Positions 24,771-32,863 are shown, counted from the first letter of the stretch. The stretch is DNA of 64,000 nucleotides from JALZEG01 sp035942255 (GCA_035942255.1 DASZDG010000138.1:4200-68199), one strand, 5' to 3'. Notes: generated from the sequence alone by a model not told the origin. Numbers and translations are program-made.

Positions 24771-25837
24771 GGGCGCCGGCGCGGCGGGGGCTGCGTGACC
24801 TCGGCGGATGACCCGAACGGGAACCGCATCAGCGCGGGAACGGCGCCGACGGTCGCGCCGACGTTCGGGTCCTGCTTCTCGAAGCGCTCGCGCTCGGCGT
24901 CGTAGTCCCAGCTGAACGCGAACGCGCCCATGGTCCTGCCGCACAGCGGGTATTGCAGGCGCGCGAGGGCGCGGTCGCCGCCGTCGGGAACGTCGGCGCC
25001 CGTGGCCGAGTACGCCATGATCACGAGCGCGGTGGAGTTCGCGTCGGTCAGGTAGCAGAACTCCTTCCCGAGCTTCTCCTCGGTGCACTTGCCGTGCGGC
25101 TCGTAGACCCAGCCGCCCTTGTAGTCGTCGCGGGCGCTGCGCAGGAACTCGAACGGGTCGTTCCGCGCTTCCGGTCCCGGCGCGCCGGCAAGCGCCATCA
25201 CCGCGTGTGCGGTCGTGTTCGTGTCGGAGCGGGCGAAGTCGTTCTCGGCGCTCGAGTCGAAGCAGTGCTGGTCGTCGCCCTCGGAGGACGGCTCGTCGAA
25301 CTGCCATCCCCCGTCACCGCACTGCGCGTCCACGAGCCATTGCGACGCGTTCCCCGGGGGGGCCTCGCCTGCGGCGCTCAGCGCGAGCATCGCGAGCGCG
25401 TGGTAGCCGACCTCCGTGTCCGACTCGCCGCCGTACTGCCCCGAGTCGGTCTGCGAGGCTTGGATCTCTTCCACGAGGTCGTGGCCGGCGAAAGAGCGGG
25501 GGTCCTTCCCCGCGGCGACGAGCGCGAACACCAGCTTCGCCTTCAGCCCCAGCGTCGACGCTTCCTCTACGTTCTCCTCCAACCACCTGACCGCGCGGCG
25601 TATCTGACGCTCACCGCGCCGCGCCGCCACGAACGCGACGACGGCGTCGGCGGTCGTCCCGAACTGCGAGAAGCCGCCGGTGATCGCGCCCGTGTCGGTC
25701 TGGTTGTCGGCCACGTACCTGGTCGCGGCGACGGCGCGGGCCCTACGGCCCGGCGCGGCAAATGCCGGAACGGCGGAGGCGGCGAGGGCGAGGATGGCCG
25801 CGGTCGCGGCGCACCTCCGGAGGGTGCGGTGCTGCAT
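24761..25837 (-). CDS. Secreted prenyltransferase-fold (transcobalamin-alpha-like) barrel protein
   Basis: 358 residues from the ATG at 25837 (AAGGAG 6 bases upstream); it is the first gene after the riboswitch. A signal peptide (residues about 1-28, ending in VPAFA) precedes repeated helix-pair words with Gln and Gly-Gly turns: YVADNQTDTGAITGGFSQFG, WLEENVEEASTLGLKAKL, SQTDSGQYGGESDTEVGYHA and WLVDAQCGDGGWQFDEPS. This is the alpha/alpha barrel repeat of prenyltransferases and squalene cyclases, and also of the alpha domain of intrinsic factor and transcobalamin. Catalytic Asp clusters of cyclases (DXDD) are not seen, which favours a binding role. Cysteines may form disulfides. Confidence 0.85.
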   Translation of the reverse strand: MQHRTLRRCAATAAILALAASAVPAFAAPGRRARAVAATRYVADNQTDTGAITGGFSQFGTTADAVVAFVAARRGERQIRRAVRWLEENVEEASTLGLKAKLVFALVAAGKDPRSFAGHDLVEEIQASQTDSGQYGGESDTEVGYHALAMLALSAAGEAPPGNASQWLVDAQCGDGGWQFDEPSSEGDDQHCFDSSAENDFARSDTNTTAHAVMALAGAPGPEARNDPFEFLRSARDDYKGGWVYEPHGKCTEEKLGKEFCYLTDANSTALVIMAYSATGADVPDGGDRALARLQYPLCGRTMGAFAFSWDYDAERERFEKQDPNVGATVGAVPALMRFPFGSSAEVTQPPPRRRPCK

Positions 25838-25877
25838 GCCTGCTCCTTCCCGGCCCCCGGTCCTCGCGGGAGCCACG

Positions 25878-25908
25878 AAAAACGACCCCTCCGAATAAGC
25901 AGGGGTCG
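25878..25908 (-). terminator. Riboswitch-controlled intrinsic terminator
   Basis: On the reverse strand CGACCCCT, a 10-base loop and AGGGGTCG form an 8-base-pair stem, followed at once by TTTTT. It lies between the cobalamin aptamer and the start codon at 25837. B12 binding would favour this stem and stop transcription of the operon. Confidence 0.85.
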
Positions 25909-25961
25909 CGGAAGCGGGCAGGTGCCCACGGCTCTCCCTTTGCCTCGAAGGAAATCGAGCC

Positions 25962-26057
25962 GCACGCTCGGAGGGTTCCTGGCTCGTCCGCTGGAAGCGG
26001 ACCCACAGTTGCGGGACAGCGCCGGATTCCGACCGGTCTTCCCCTGCATGAGCGTGC
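25962..26057 (-). promoter_or_regulatory. Cobalamin riboswitch (compact aptamer)
   Basis: GCACGCTC (26057-26050) pairs with GAGCGTGC (25969-25962) as P1. In between are GGGGAAGACCGGTCGGAATC, then CGGCGCTGTCCCGCAACTGT, and AGCCAGGAACCC, matching the conserved cobalamin aptamer core and B12 box. The roughly 96-base core is shorter than the largest members, as in compact versions. It controls the terminator 50 bases further on, so operon expression should fall when cobalamin is plentiful. Confidence 0.9.
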
Positions 26058-26076
26058 AGTTATGGGTTGTCGGGGC

Positions 26077-26619
26077 TCACTCTACTCCGCCGGCCGGCCC
26101 CTCCCACGGCCGGAGGTAGCCGTCTCGCAGGAACAACCGGAACCGGTCGCCGTGTCCGAGGCCGAACGCGACCCAGAACCACGCGAGGACCAGCGCACCG
26201 GCGACCTCGCCGCCCCACGTGCCGAGGTGCGCGAGCGGGTCCGTCAGCAGGTCCCACGAGTACGGCTCGGCCGGCGCCGCCGAGAACGACGTGCCGAACG
26301 CCGGCCACAGGAACGTACGCGGCGCGTTCCACATGCCGTCGCCGACGAGGTGGAGCAACCATCCGACGGGGATCCCGAAGACGGCGAGCCGCGCCGTTCC
26401 GCGGAAGCCGAGGATCACGACGATCGCGACGAGCACGACCGTCAACAGCGAGTGCGCGGCCCCCCGGCCCGAGCCGTTGTCGTACGTGAACGCGTCGGCG
26501 ATGCCGTCCACCACGTCCGGCAACACCGCGCCGATCAGCACGAACCGGTAGTCGATGCGCCGGCGGCCCAGCGTGACGTAGACGATCGACGCGGCGAGCC
26601 CCGCGTGCCACAGGATCAA
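26077..26619 (-). CDS. Membrane metal-dependent hydrolase-like protein (DUF457/YdjM-like)
   Basis: 180 residues from a TTG at 26619 that overlaps the RNase H stop (TTGA). Hydrophobic segments alternate with His and Asp motifs: LWHAGLAASIVYVTLG at the start, AVLPDVVDGIADAFTY, RGAAHSLLTVVLVAIVV and GWLLHLVGDGMWNAPR. This His/Asp pattern in four membrane helices is that of the YdjM/DUF457 family, called membrane-bound metal-dependent hydrolases, whose role is not settled. It follows RNase H with translational coupling and ends 20 bases before the riboswitch P1. Confidence 0.8.
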   Translation of the reverse strand: MILWHAGLAASIVYVTLGRRRIDYRFVLIGAVLPDVVDGIADAFTYDNGSGRGAAHSLLTVVLVAIVVILGFRGTARLAVFGIPVGWLLHLVGDGMWNAPRTFLWPAFGTSFSAAPAEPYSWDLLTDPLAHLGTWGGEVAGALVLAWFWVAFGLGHGDRFRLFLRDGYLRPWEGPAGGVE

Positions 26620-27068
26620 AACAGCGGGTCGTGGCGCATCGTCGCCTCGCGGTCCAGCTCCTCGTCGAGCGCCGCCGCGTCCATCCCCTGGTTTGCGAGC
26701 TTGTCGGCGGCAGCGTTTTCGTCCCGCCTGACGTGAGTGAGCGATCGCGTCTCGAAGCGCCGGAGCAGCGACTGCGCACGGACGGCGAGCCTCCGGAGCG
26801 TGTCGTTCTTGATCTTCCACTGACCCTTCACCTGCTCGACGACGAGCTTCGAGTCCAGACGGACTTCGATCTCGGTCACGCCCCTTTCGAGCGCGAGCTC
26901 GAGCCCCTCGATCAACGCGGTGTACTCGGCGACGTTGTTCGTCGTCTCGCCGATGCCGCGCGCGATCTCGCCGAGCACGTTGCCGTCCGCGTCTTCGAGC
27001 AGCACGCCGATGCCCGCGGGGCCGGGGTTGCCGCGCGCTCCCCCGTCGGTGTGGAGGATCGCTTTCAA
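26616..27068 (-). CDS. rnhA: Ribonuclease H (HI family)
   Basis: 150 residues from ATG 27068. The fold and acidic residues are clear: ILHTDGGARGNPGPAGIGVL (first Asp), NNVAEYTALIEGLELAL (Glu), VRLDSKLVVEQVKG (Asp) and VRRDENAAADKLANQG (last Asp). RNase H removes RNA from RNA-DNA hybrids at R-loops and primers. The region between strands is slightly short of the classic basic protrusion, as in the small actinobacterial forms. It sits 3 bases from the upstream gene and overlaps the hydrolase gene, so the three are probably co-transcribed. Confidence 0.94.
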   Translation of the reverse strand: MKAILHTDGGARGNPGPAGIGVLLEDADGNVLGEIARGIGETTNNVAEYTALIEGLELALERGVTEIEVRLDSKLVVEQVKGQWKIKNDTLRRLAVRAQSLLRRFETRSLTHVRRDENAAADKLANQGMDAAALDEELDREATMRHDPLF

Positions 27069-27071
27069 GAG

Positions 27072-27797
27072 TTAGCCGATTACGAGGATGCGGCGGCAGT
27101 TGTCGCAGCGCTGGAGGCCGCCCTCGGCCCGCATCCGCTCGAGCTCGCGCTGCGGCAGCTTCGTGTGACACCCGAGGCACGTCCCGCCCTCGAGCCCCGC
27201 GGCCCCCACGCCGCCCTTGGCCGCACGGATCTGCTCGTAGAGCTTCAGGAGGTCTGCCGGGATCGTCCCCGCGATCTCGTCCCGCGCCGCCGAGTGCCTC
27301 TGCATGTCCGCGTCGATCTCCGACGTCAGGCCCCCGACGGTCGCCGTCAGCGTCGCGGCCTCCGCGGCGGTCTCGTCCCGTTCCTTGGACAGGCCTTCCA
27401 TCGTCGCCGCGGCCCCCTCGCGTCCCAGCATCGCCTCGAGCAGCTCGTCCTCGAGGGCCGTCTTCTTGCGCTTGAGGGACTCGACCTCGGCCTGGAGAGC
27501 AGAGAGCTCCTTCGGGTTCGACACGCCTCCGGAGAACATCCGCTGCTCCTCGCGGGCGATCTTCTCGTCGAGGAGCCCCGACTCTCCTTCGAGACGCGCG
27601 ACCTCACGGGCGATCTCGTCGTGCTGCTTGCGCGCTATCGCGAGATCGGCGTCGAGCTCTGCGAGGGCCGCGTTCACGTCGTCCAGCCGCTGCGCTTCGG
27701 GCAGCGACGCACGGCGCTCCTCGAGCCTCTTGATCGCCGTGTCCTCGGCCTGGAGGTCGAGCAGCCGCTGGAGGGAAGCGGGATCAGCGGTCGGCAT
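27072..27797 (-). CDS. Coiled-coil zinc-ribbon protein (DUF164/CT398-like)
   Basis: 241 residues from ATG 27797. A long coiled coil (about residues 5-175) with typical Glu/Lys/Arg heptads contains SGGVSNPKELSALQAEVESL, a signature of the family. The C-terminal ribbon has GGTCLGCHTKLP and LQRCDNCRRILVIG, four cysteines. Homologues in other bacteria are linked to flagella or secretion in some lineages, but the general function is unknown. In Actinomycetota the gene is usually upstream of RNase H, as here. TACTCT lies 8 bases before the ATG, with no Shine-Dalgarno sequence, so the message is likely leaderless. Confidence 0.9.
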   Translation of the reverse strand: MPTADPASLQRLLDLQAEDTAIKRLEERRASLPEAQRLDDVNAALAELDADLAIARKQHDEIAREVARLEGESGLLDEKIAREEQRMFSGGVSNPKELSALQAEVESLKRKKTALEDELLEAMLGREGAAATMEGLSKERDETAAEAATLTATVGGLTSEIDADMQRHSAARDEIAGTIPADLLKLYEQIRAAKGGVGAAGLEGGTCLGCHTKLPQRELERMRAEGGLQRCDNCRRILVIG

Positions 27798-27804
27798 CGG
27801 CCGC

Positions 27805-27810
27805 AGAGTA
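27805..27810 (-). promoter_or_regulatory. Candidate -10 box of leaderless zinc-ribbon/rnhA operon
   Basis: TACTCT on the reverse strand, the same hexamer as in front of the exonuclease gene, ends 8 bases from the ATG at 27797. No Shine-Dalgarno sequence is present. Confidence 0.4.
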
Positions 27811-27908
27811 ACACCGGGCCTCTGCGAGACTGATGGCACCGGGCGCCTCGGCGAGCGGTGCTGAACGATACCGGCCTCAAGCAAACCTTTTCACCCGACG
27901 GAGGGGTA

Positions 27909-28490
27909 ATGGGGACTGCAGTCCCCGGAGGGAACGCCCTTCGGGCCGACGAGGGCGAGCTGTTGCTCGCCGTCGCACGCGGCGACGTCGACGCGTTGAG
28001 AGCGCTCTATCGATCGTTCGAACGCCCGCTGTACGCGCTGGGGATCAGATGGCTGAACGACCCGAAGCTCGCGGAAGAGCTCGTACAGGAGGTGACGTTG
28101 CGCGTGTGGCGCAGGGCCGCGCGGTACGACCCCGAGCGCGGCGCGTCCGGCTCGTGGATCTTCGGGATCGCACGCAACGTCGCCGCCGACCTCGCCCGCG
28201 CCCGGGCCCGCGCTCCGATGCCGGTCGCCGATGCGGGGGTCGAGCGGAGGGACCCGTGGGACGAGGACCGCGCGTGGACCGCGTGGGAGGTGGCGCGGGC
28301 GGTCGCGCGTTTGCCGGAAGATCAGCGCCGTGTCGTCGAGCTCGCGTACTCCAACCAGATGACCCAGAGTGAGATAGCGGCCGAGCTCGGCATCCCGCTC
28401 GGCACCGTGAAGACGCGGCTCTACGCGGGGCTGCGGAAGCTGCGCGCGATCTTCGCCGAGAGAGGGATCGTCTCCGAGGAGCCCGCGTGA
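27909..28490 (+). CDS. Sigma-70 family (ECF) RNA polymerase sigma factor
   Basis: 193 residues from ATG 27909, which follows GGAGGGG by a few bases; the open frame extends 17 codons further upstream. Region 2: LAEELVQEVTLRVWRRAARY, then GSWIFGIARNVAADLARA. Region 4: LPEDQRRVVELAYSNQMTQS and LGIPLGTVKTRLYAGLRKLR, a helix-turn-helix. The neighbouring gene, overlapping as GTGA, codes for an anti-sigma factor with a zinc motif, so the pair resembles SigK/RskA or SigL-type stress systems. Target promoters are unknown. Confidence 0.95.
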   Translation: MGTAVPGGNALRADEGELLLAVARGDVDALRALYRSFERPLYALGIRWLNDPKLAEELVQEVTLRVWRRAARYDPERGASGSWIFGIARNVAADLARARARAPMPVADAGVERRDPWDEDRAWTAWEVARAVARLPEDQRRVVELAYSNQMTQSEIAAELGIPLGTVKTRLYAGLRKLRAIFAERGIVSEEPA

Positions 28491-29278
28491 CCGTCTGCGA
28501 CGACCACCGGCTCGACTTCCACCCGTACGTGCTCGGCGAGCTGCCTCCGGACCGGGCCCAGGAGGTCCGGCGCCACGTGGACGGGTGCGGAGCCTGCGCG
28601 CGCGAGCTCGTCCGCGTCGGCCAGGTCCACAAGCTTCTCGTCGACGCCCCGCTCGACCACACGCCGCCGCCCGGGCTGGAGGACGACGTCTTCTCGCTCG
28701 TGGCGCTCGAGCCCGTCGGGAGCCTCGTCTCGAACGCGCTGCCGGCTGCGGATCCTCCGGACGACCTCGAGCGCGCGGCCCTGCTGAGGGCGGGCGTGCT
28801 CGCGCCGCGGCGCTCGCGGGCGACGACCGTGCTGGTGCCCGCGCTCGGCGTCGCTACCGTCGTGCTCGGGATCCTCGGGATCAACTGGCGCTCGGAGGCC
28901 GACCGGATGCGCGACGACTTCGGCCCGGTGGGCCAGACGATGCAGCTCGTGAACCTGAGCGGGTCGCCCGAGCCGCCCGCCGAGACGACGGTCGAGCTCG
29001 TCCGCTACGGCGACTCGTCGTACAAGGTCGTGATCGACGGGCCGGTGCCGCCGGCCCCCGACGGCTACTACTACGAGATGTGGATGAGCGGCCCCACGGG
29101 CAGGGTCTCGTGCGGGACGTTCACGGTCGGAGACGACGAGACCGTCCACAACTTCTCGATCGGCGTCGACCCCGCCGACTACCCGTACCTCGAGATCACC
29201 CTCGAGCCCGACGACGGCAACGAGGAGATGAACGGAGAGGTGCAGTGGCAGGGCGAGCTCGTCGGCGCGTCCTCTTAA
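28487..29278 (+). CDS. Membrane anti-sigma factor, RskA-like
   Basis: 263 residues. The N-terminal zinc motif of ZAS anti-sigma factors is seen as HVDGCGAC (His30, Cys34, Cys37). One membrane helix lies at about 108-128 (TVLVPALGVATVVLGILGI). The outside part resembles the RskA C-terminal domain, with APDGYYYEMWMSGPTG and a Ser/Thr-poor acidic tail. It should hold the upstream sigma factor inactive until a signal triggers proteolysis. GTG start overlaps the sigma stop. A short gap leads to the MDMPI-like gene. Confidence 0.92.
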   Translation: MTVCDDHRLDFHPYVLGELPPDRAQEVRRHVDGCGACARELVRVGQVHKLLVDAPLDHTPPPGLEDDVFSLVALEPVGSLVSNALPAADPPDDLERAALLRAGVLAPRRSRATTVLVPALGVATVVLGILGINWRSEADRMRDDFGPVGQTMQLVNLSGSPEPPAETTVELVRYGDSSYKVVIDGPVPPAPDGYYYEMWMSGPTGRVSCGTFTVGDDETVHNFSIGVDPADYPYLEITLEPDDGNEEMNGEVQWQGELVGASS

Positions 29279-29281
29279 GCC

Positions 29282-29920
29282 GTGCTCTCCCCCACCGCGC
29301 GCGCCTTCCTCGACGCCGCCCGCGTCGCGGCCGACCTGATCGCGGCCCCCGAGGTGGAGCGCGCGTGGGACGGGCCCAGCGCGCTGCGCGAGTTCACGGT
29401 GCGGGGGCTGTCGGGCCATCTTCTGCGCGCGACCACGTCCGTCGAGGCGTACCTGAACCGTCGTGAGCCCGAAGGCGAGCCGGTGAGCGCGGCGGAGTAC
29501 TACGTGCAGGCGGTCGGCGAGCCGGACGTCGACTCCGAGCTGCACCGAGCCGTGCGCCAGCGGGGCGAAGAGCAGGCGGCGGGCGGATACGAGTCGGTGC
29601 GGGACGAGGCCCACCGGATGATCGACCGGCTCGAAGCGCGCCTCGACGCCGAGCCCCCAGATCGCAAGGTCGAAGCGTTCAAGGGCATCGTCCTGCGCCT
29701 CGACGACTACCTCGTGACGCGCCTGATCGAGCTGGTCGTGCACATCGACGACCTCGCGGTGAGCGTCGGGCTACCCGTTCCGGCGCTGCCGCCGGAGGCG
29801 ACGTGGCCGGCGATCGACGCGCTGGTAGAGACGGCGCGCCTGAAGCACGGGGACACGGCGGTGCTGCGGGCGTTAGCGCGCCGCGAACGGGACGAGGTGG
29901 GGGCGCTGAGGGTCCTCTAG
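29282..29920 (+). CDS. Maleylpyruvate isomerase-fold (DinB/MDMPI) protein
   Basis: 212 residues from GTG 29282. Motifs of the mycothiol-dependent maleylpyruvate isomerase N-terminal domain are present: VRGLSGHLLRATTSVEAYLN near the start and TRLIELVVHIDDLAVSVGLP later; the His residues would bind metal. Members use mycothiol or bacillithiol, but many are uncharacterised regulators or hydrolases. Being downstream of the anti-sigma gene by 3 bases, it may be part of the sigma factor's regulon. The substrate is unknown. Confidence 0.85.
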   Translation: MLSPTARAFLDAARVAADLIAAPEVERAWDGPSALREFTVRGLSGHLLRATTSVEAYLNRREPEGEPVSAAEYYVQAVGEPDVDSELHRAVRQRGEEQAAGGYESVRDEAHRMIDRLEARLDAEPPDRKVEAFKGIVLRLDDYLVTRLIELVVHIDDLAVSVGLPVPALPPEATWPAIDALVETARLKHGDTAVLRALARRERDEVGALRVL

Positions 29921-29939
29921 CGACTCGTGGGTTGCCTCT

Positions 29940-30893
29940 GTGTTATTGTCTCTGTCACGGAGGCGCCGACGGTGGTGGGCATTGCTTATTGATCTCCTAC
30001 GTTTAGCTCTGGCGGCTGTTCTCATCGTCGCTGCGGTTGCGAAAGCGATCGATAGAGGAGACACGTTCCGGACCTTCATCAAGACGCTGGGCGCGTCGGC
30101 CGCCGTCTCGCGAGCCATTTCCTGGGCGGCGATCGTCCTCGAGGGAGCCATCGGCACTCTCCTGGTGACTGGGCCAACGAACGCGGCGGGCTGGGCAGCG
30201 GCGACTCTCTTCTCGGTTTTTGTCGGCGTATTGCTGCTACCGAAAGCGCGATCGCAGCCATGCGGATGCCTCGGTCGTCACGACGTCAGCGCTCCGCTCG
30301 CGATGCGGATCGCGCCTCGCGCAGCGGGTGTCACGGCAGCGTTGGCGGTCGCGCTGGAAGATACGGTGGCAGATGGATGGACGATCGGCGCCACTGCGGT
30401 TGCAGTGATGGCGAGCTTGAGCGCCGTGACGTGGTCGAAGAGGCGCACCAGGGCGGACGTCGGCAACACGCATTCGACTCCGGAGGCCACTTTAGGGCTG
30501 GCGCGGATAGAACGAAGACGGTTCCTCGCCGGAGCGGGCAACGCGATCGCAGCGGCGCTCCTCCCCCACCCACTCTTGCGGCGACTAACCCACCGCCGCC
30601 GCGTCGAACACGTCTGCGTGTGTCAATGTCCGCAGGGACCAGTCACGAGATCTTCAACCTTGGAATGCCCCCCGGATTGTTGCCCCGTGGGATGTCGAAC
30701 AGTCATCTGTCTGCCGACGTTCGATGAAATTCTGATGTGTTTCGAACGGCTGATCTCCTGCCAAGTATGTTGCGTAGTCGAGACCAACAACATCATGCAG
30801 GAGCTCACCTGCATCGCGGATTGCTGGTTGTGTATTGAGGGGTGCCTGGGGGAAAGCAGCCATGATTGCTTCCACGCGTACGGATGTTGGTAG
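29940..30893 (+). CDS. MauE/DoxX-like membrane protein fused to Tat-type Cys-rich domain
   Basis: 317 residues read from GTG 29940; the start is uncertain. The first half has four membrane segments and CGCLG near residue 107, as in MauE-like thiol membrane proteins that help mature methylamine dehydrogenase. At about residue 190 ERRRFLAGAGNAIAAALL looks like a twin-arginine or signal-anchor segment. The last 95 residues have about 18 cysteines, for example CVCQC, CPPDCCPVGC and CWLCIEGC, and probably hold several disulfides or metal ions. The gene is less GC-rich than its neighbours, suggesting transfer. No similar fusion is known to me. Confidence 0.72.
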   Translation: MLLSLSRRRRRWWALLIDLLRLALAAVLIVAAVAKAIDRGDTFRTFIKTLGASAAVSRAISWAAIVLEGAIGTLLVTGPTNAAGWAAATLFSVFVGVLLLPKARSQPCGCLGRHDVSAPLAMRIAPRAAGVTAALAVALEDTVADGWTIGATAVAVMASLSAVTWSKRRTRADVGNTHSTPEATLGLARIERRRFLAGAGNAIAAALLPHPLLRRLTHRRRVEHVCVCQCPQGPVTRSSTLECPPDCCPVGCRTVICLPTFDEILMCFERLISCQVCCVVETNNIMQELTCIADCWLCIEGCLGESSHDCFHAYGCW

Positions 30894-30923
30894 CGATGAG
30901 GGTTCTGCCGAGGGGAGTGCGCC

Positions 30924-31526
30924 ATGGCCCGTACCGCCATTGACGATTCTCGACACTGGGACGCCGCGGCAGCGCGGCTCGAGAGGATGGCTGGCGCGGA
31001 GCTAGGGGATCCCATTGTCCACGCCTACGGCCTGTCCGAGATCTACAAACAAGTTTTTCCGATTCCCCTCGTGGTTGCGCGGGCTCTTCATCCCGGATTG
31101 CCCGAGACGGAACATCAGAGCACCATGGAAGCGCTCATTCAGGAATTCACTCCGAAGCTCCGCGGGGCTATATCGATCGTCCGGACGCTGCCGCCGTTCG
31201 GACCCTTCACCCGTCAGATCGATCGGAATCAAGCAATCGCGGAACTTGTCACGACGGGAGCCGCTGCTTGGCGAGGCGACCGCGAGCGCATGGGTCCCGA
31301 CGTGAACGAGCTAAGCGAGACCGACGCGAGAGCCGCCGCGCCGTCTGGAGTACCGCGGGACCCCGCGGAAAGCGCTTCCATTGCCGTAGGAGCGTGCCTG
31401 CGGACACTCGCACCGACTCTTCCCTTCCTCCCTTCCGCGCTACGTGAGCCGTTCGGCGAGTGGTTGCAGGACCTACGAGCAGCGAGATCTTCGCTGGTCG
31501 AGCCCGGAGAAGCTCCGGAACGCTGA
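30924..31526 (+). CDS. Soluble protein of unknown function
   Basis: 200 residues from ATG 30924, which has GGGAG 8 bases upstream. Mostly helical; no signal, no membrane segment and no catalytic motif. The words ALHPGLPETEHQSTMEALIQ and RTLPPFGPFTRQIDRNQAIA do not match a family I know. It begins 30 bases after the Cys-rich fusion and shares its lower GC, so the two were probably acquired together. It may be a partner of the fusion protein. Confidence 0.6.
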   Translation: MARTAIDDSRHWDAAAARLERMAGAELGDPIVHAYGLSEIYKQVFPIPLVVARALHPGLPETEHQSTMEALIQEFTPKLRGAISIVRTLPPFGPFTRQIDRNQAIAELVTTGAAAWRGDRERMGPDVNELSETDARAAAPSGVPRDPAESASIAVGACLRTLAPTLPFLPSALREPFGEWLQDLRAARSSLVEPGEAPER

Positions 31527-31597
31527 TCTGGCCGCTGCCCATCGTGGCCGTCCCGCCCCCGCAAGGTGTGCGGCCCCCGAGGTCGAATCTTCCAGGC

Positions 31598-32863
31598 ATG
31601 AAAAAGACGACTATGCGCGCCCGCCTGGTTCTCCTCGCCGGTGCCCTCGTGTGGATGTCCCTGCCCAGCACCCCCGCGGGCGCGGCCCCCCAGAACGACG
31701 CCAAGTCCGGCCGCGACGCCGGGAACACGTTCGAAGACGCGACGGAGGTCCACTGGCACGGCTTCTACGAGGGCCGGCTCGACACCGCCGCGGGGGACAC
31801 GCACGACTACTACAAGTTCGCCCTGGAAGAGGGCCAGTCGATGTCGGTGCTGGTCGAGGTCGAGGCTCCCACGACCGACGAGATGACGCTTCTCGACCCC
31901 TCGGGCAACATCGTCGACGTCGGGACCAGGTACAACGAGAACGGCTTCACGGCCAGCTCGGCGTTCACGAGCGAGGTCGGCGTCGTCCGCCTCGCGGTCC
32001 ACCGCGCGGTCGTCGCAGGGGAGTACCGGCTCCACCTCAAGAGCGAGGAGAACGAGCTCGGCGAGTACGTCCTCTGCTTCATGAACTGCGAGACGCCGCT
32101 GAAGGCTCCGATCGAGCTCATCTTCGGCGGGTCGCTCGAGACGGCCGACGCGCGCGTCCTGCTGGTGCCGCCCACGCACGGCGACCTCGGCAACCCGCTC
32201 GGCCCCACGGTCAAGGACTACATCGACGCGACGCTGCGCGGCATCAACAGGTGGACGAAGGCCCTGGCCGACTTCGCCGACGACTACCCGCAGTACTCCT
32301 ACCTGAAGGACGTCGACTTCCACATCGAGGTGTTCGACGGCGCGAAGCCCGTCGACCCCGCGGGGTACGACGTCGTCCTCGGGTACGTCGCAGCGGGCCC
32401 CGCGTTCCGCGGCGTCGCCGGGGACACCGGCACTAAGGACACGGTGAACGCCATCCTCGAGCAGGCCGGCATCCGCGACCAGACGAGATACAGCGGCCGC
32501 GTCATCGCGCTGAGCCTGTTCGGCTCCTCGCCCCGCGCCGGCCAGGTCGCGTACGACTTCCCGGAGGTCAACGACCTCGAGATCGTCACCGCCCACGAGT
32601 TCGGCCACACGTTCGGCCTCGGCCACACGCGCACCTGGCACCACCGCCTCGGCCCGGACCTCATGAACAGCCCGGCTCCGTTCCTGTACGGCGACGGGCA
32701 GACCGTCGGCGAGGGGCACGAGCACACCGACATGAAGTGCCTCACGAGCCTCGACCTCTACGGGATGGCCGAGCTGTACCGGTGGCTGCCGAGCGGCGAA
32801 TGGGAGGGCAGCGGCGGAGAGGTCTCCCTACCGAAGGGGATGCCGTACCGCTGGTACTGCTAA
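31598..32863 (+). CDS. Secreted metzincin-type zinc protease
   Basis: 421 residues. The signal peptide is MKKTTMRARLVLLAGALVWM and more, cleaved near GAA about residue 29. A bacterial pre-peptidase-like domain (about 50-150) with FYEGRLDTAAGDTHDYYKFA, then the zinc motif HEFGHTFGLGH (about 332-342), the HExxHxxGxxH pattern of metzincins. A Met-turn-like HRLGPDLMNSPAP follows. It likely cleaves extracellular proteins. It ends about 60 bases before glgX and does not belong to that cluster by function. Confidence 0.88.
   Translation: MKKTTMRARLVLLAGALVWMSLPSTPAGAAPQNDAKSGRDAGNTFEDATEVHWHGFYEGRLDTAAGDTHDYYKFALEEGQSMSVLVEVEAPTTDEMTLLDPSGNIVDVGTRYNENGFTASSAFTSEVGVVRLAVHRAVVAGEYRLHLKSEENELGEYVLCFMNCETPLKAPIELIFGGSLETADARVLLVPPTHGDLGNPLGPTVKDYIDATLRGINRWTKALADFADDYPQYSYLKDVDFHIEVFDGAKPVDPAGYDVVLGYVAAGPAFRGVAGDTGTKDTVNAILEQAGIRDQTRYSGRVIALSLFGSSPRAGQVAYDFPEVNDLEIVTAHEFGHTFGLGHTRTWHHRLGPDLMNSPAPFLYGDGQTVGEGHEHTDMKCLTSLDLYGMAELYRWLPSGEWEGSGGEVSLPKGMPYRWYC

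Noticed and set aside
26077..26619. Link of the YdjM-like hydrolase to the SOS response
   Set aside because: In enterobacteria ydjM is LexA-controlled, but no LexA palindrome is found before this gene or its operon.
29960..31526. Mobile element as the source of the lower-GC patch
   Set aside because: No transposase, integrase or terminal repeats are visible; only base composition points to transfer.
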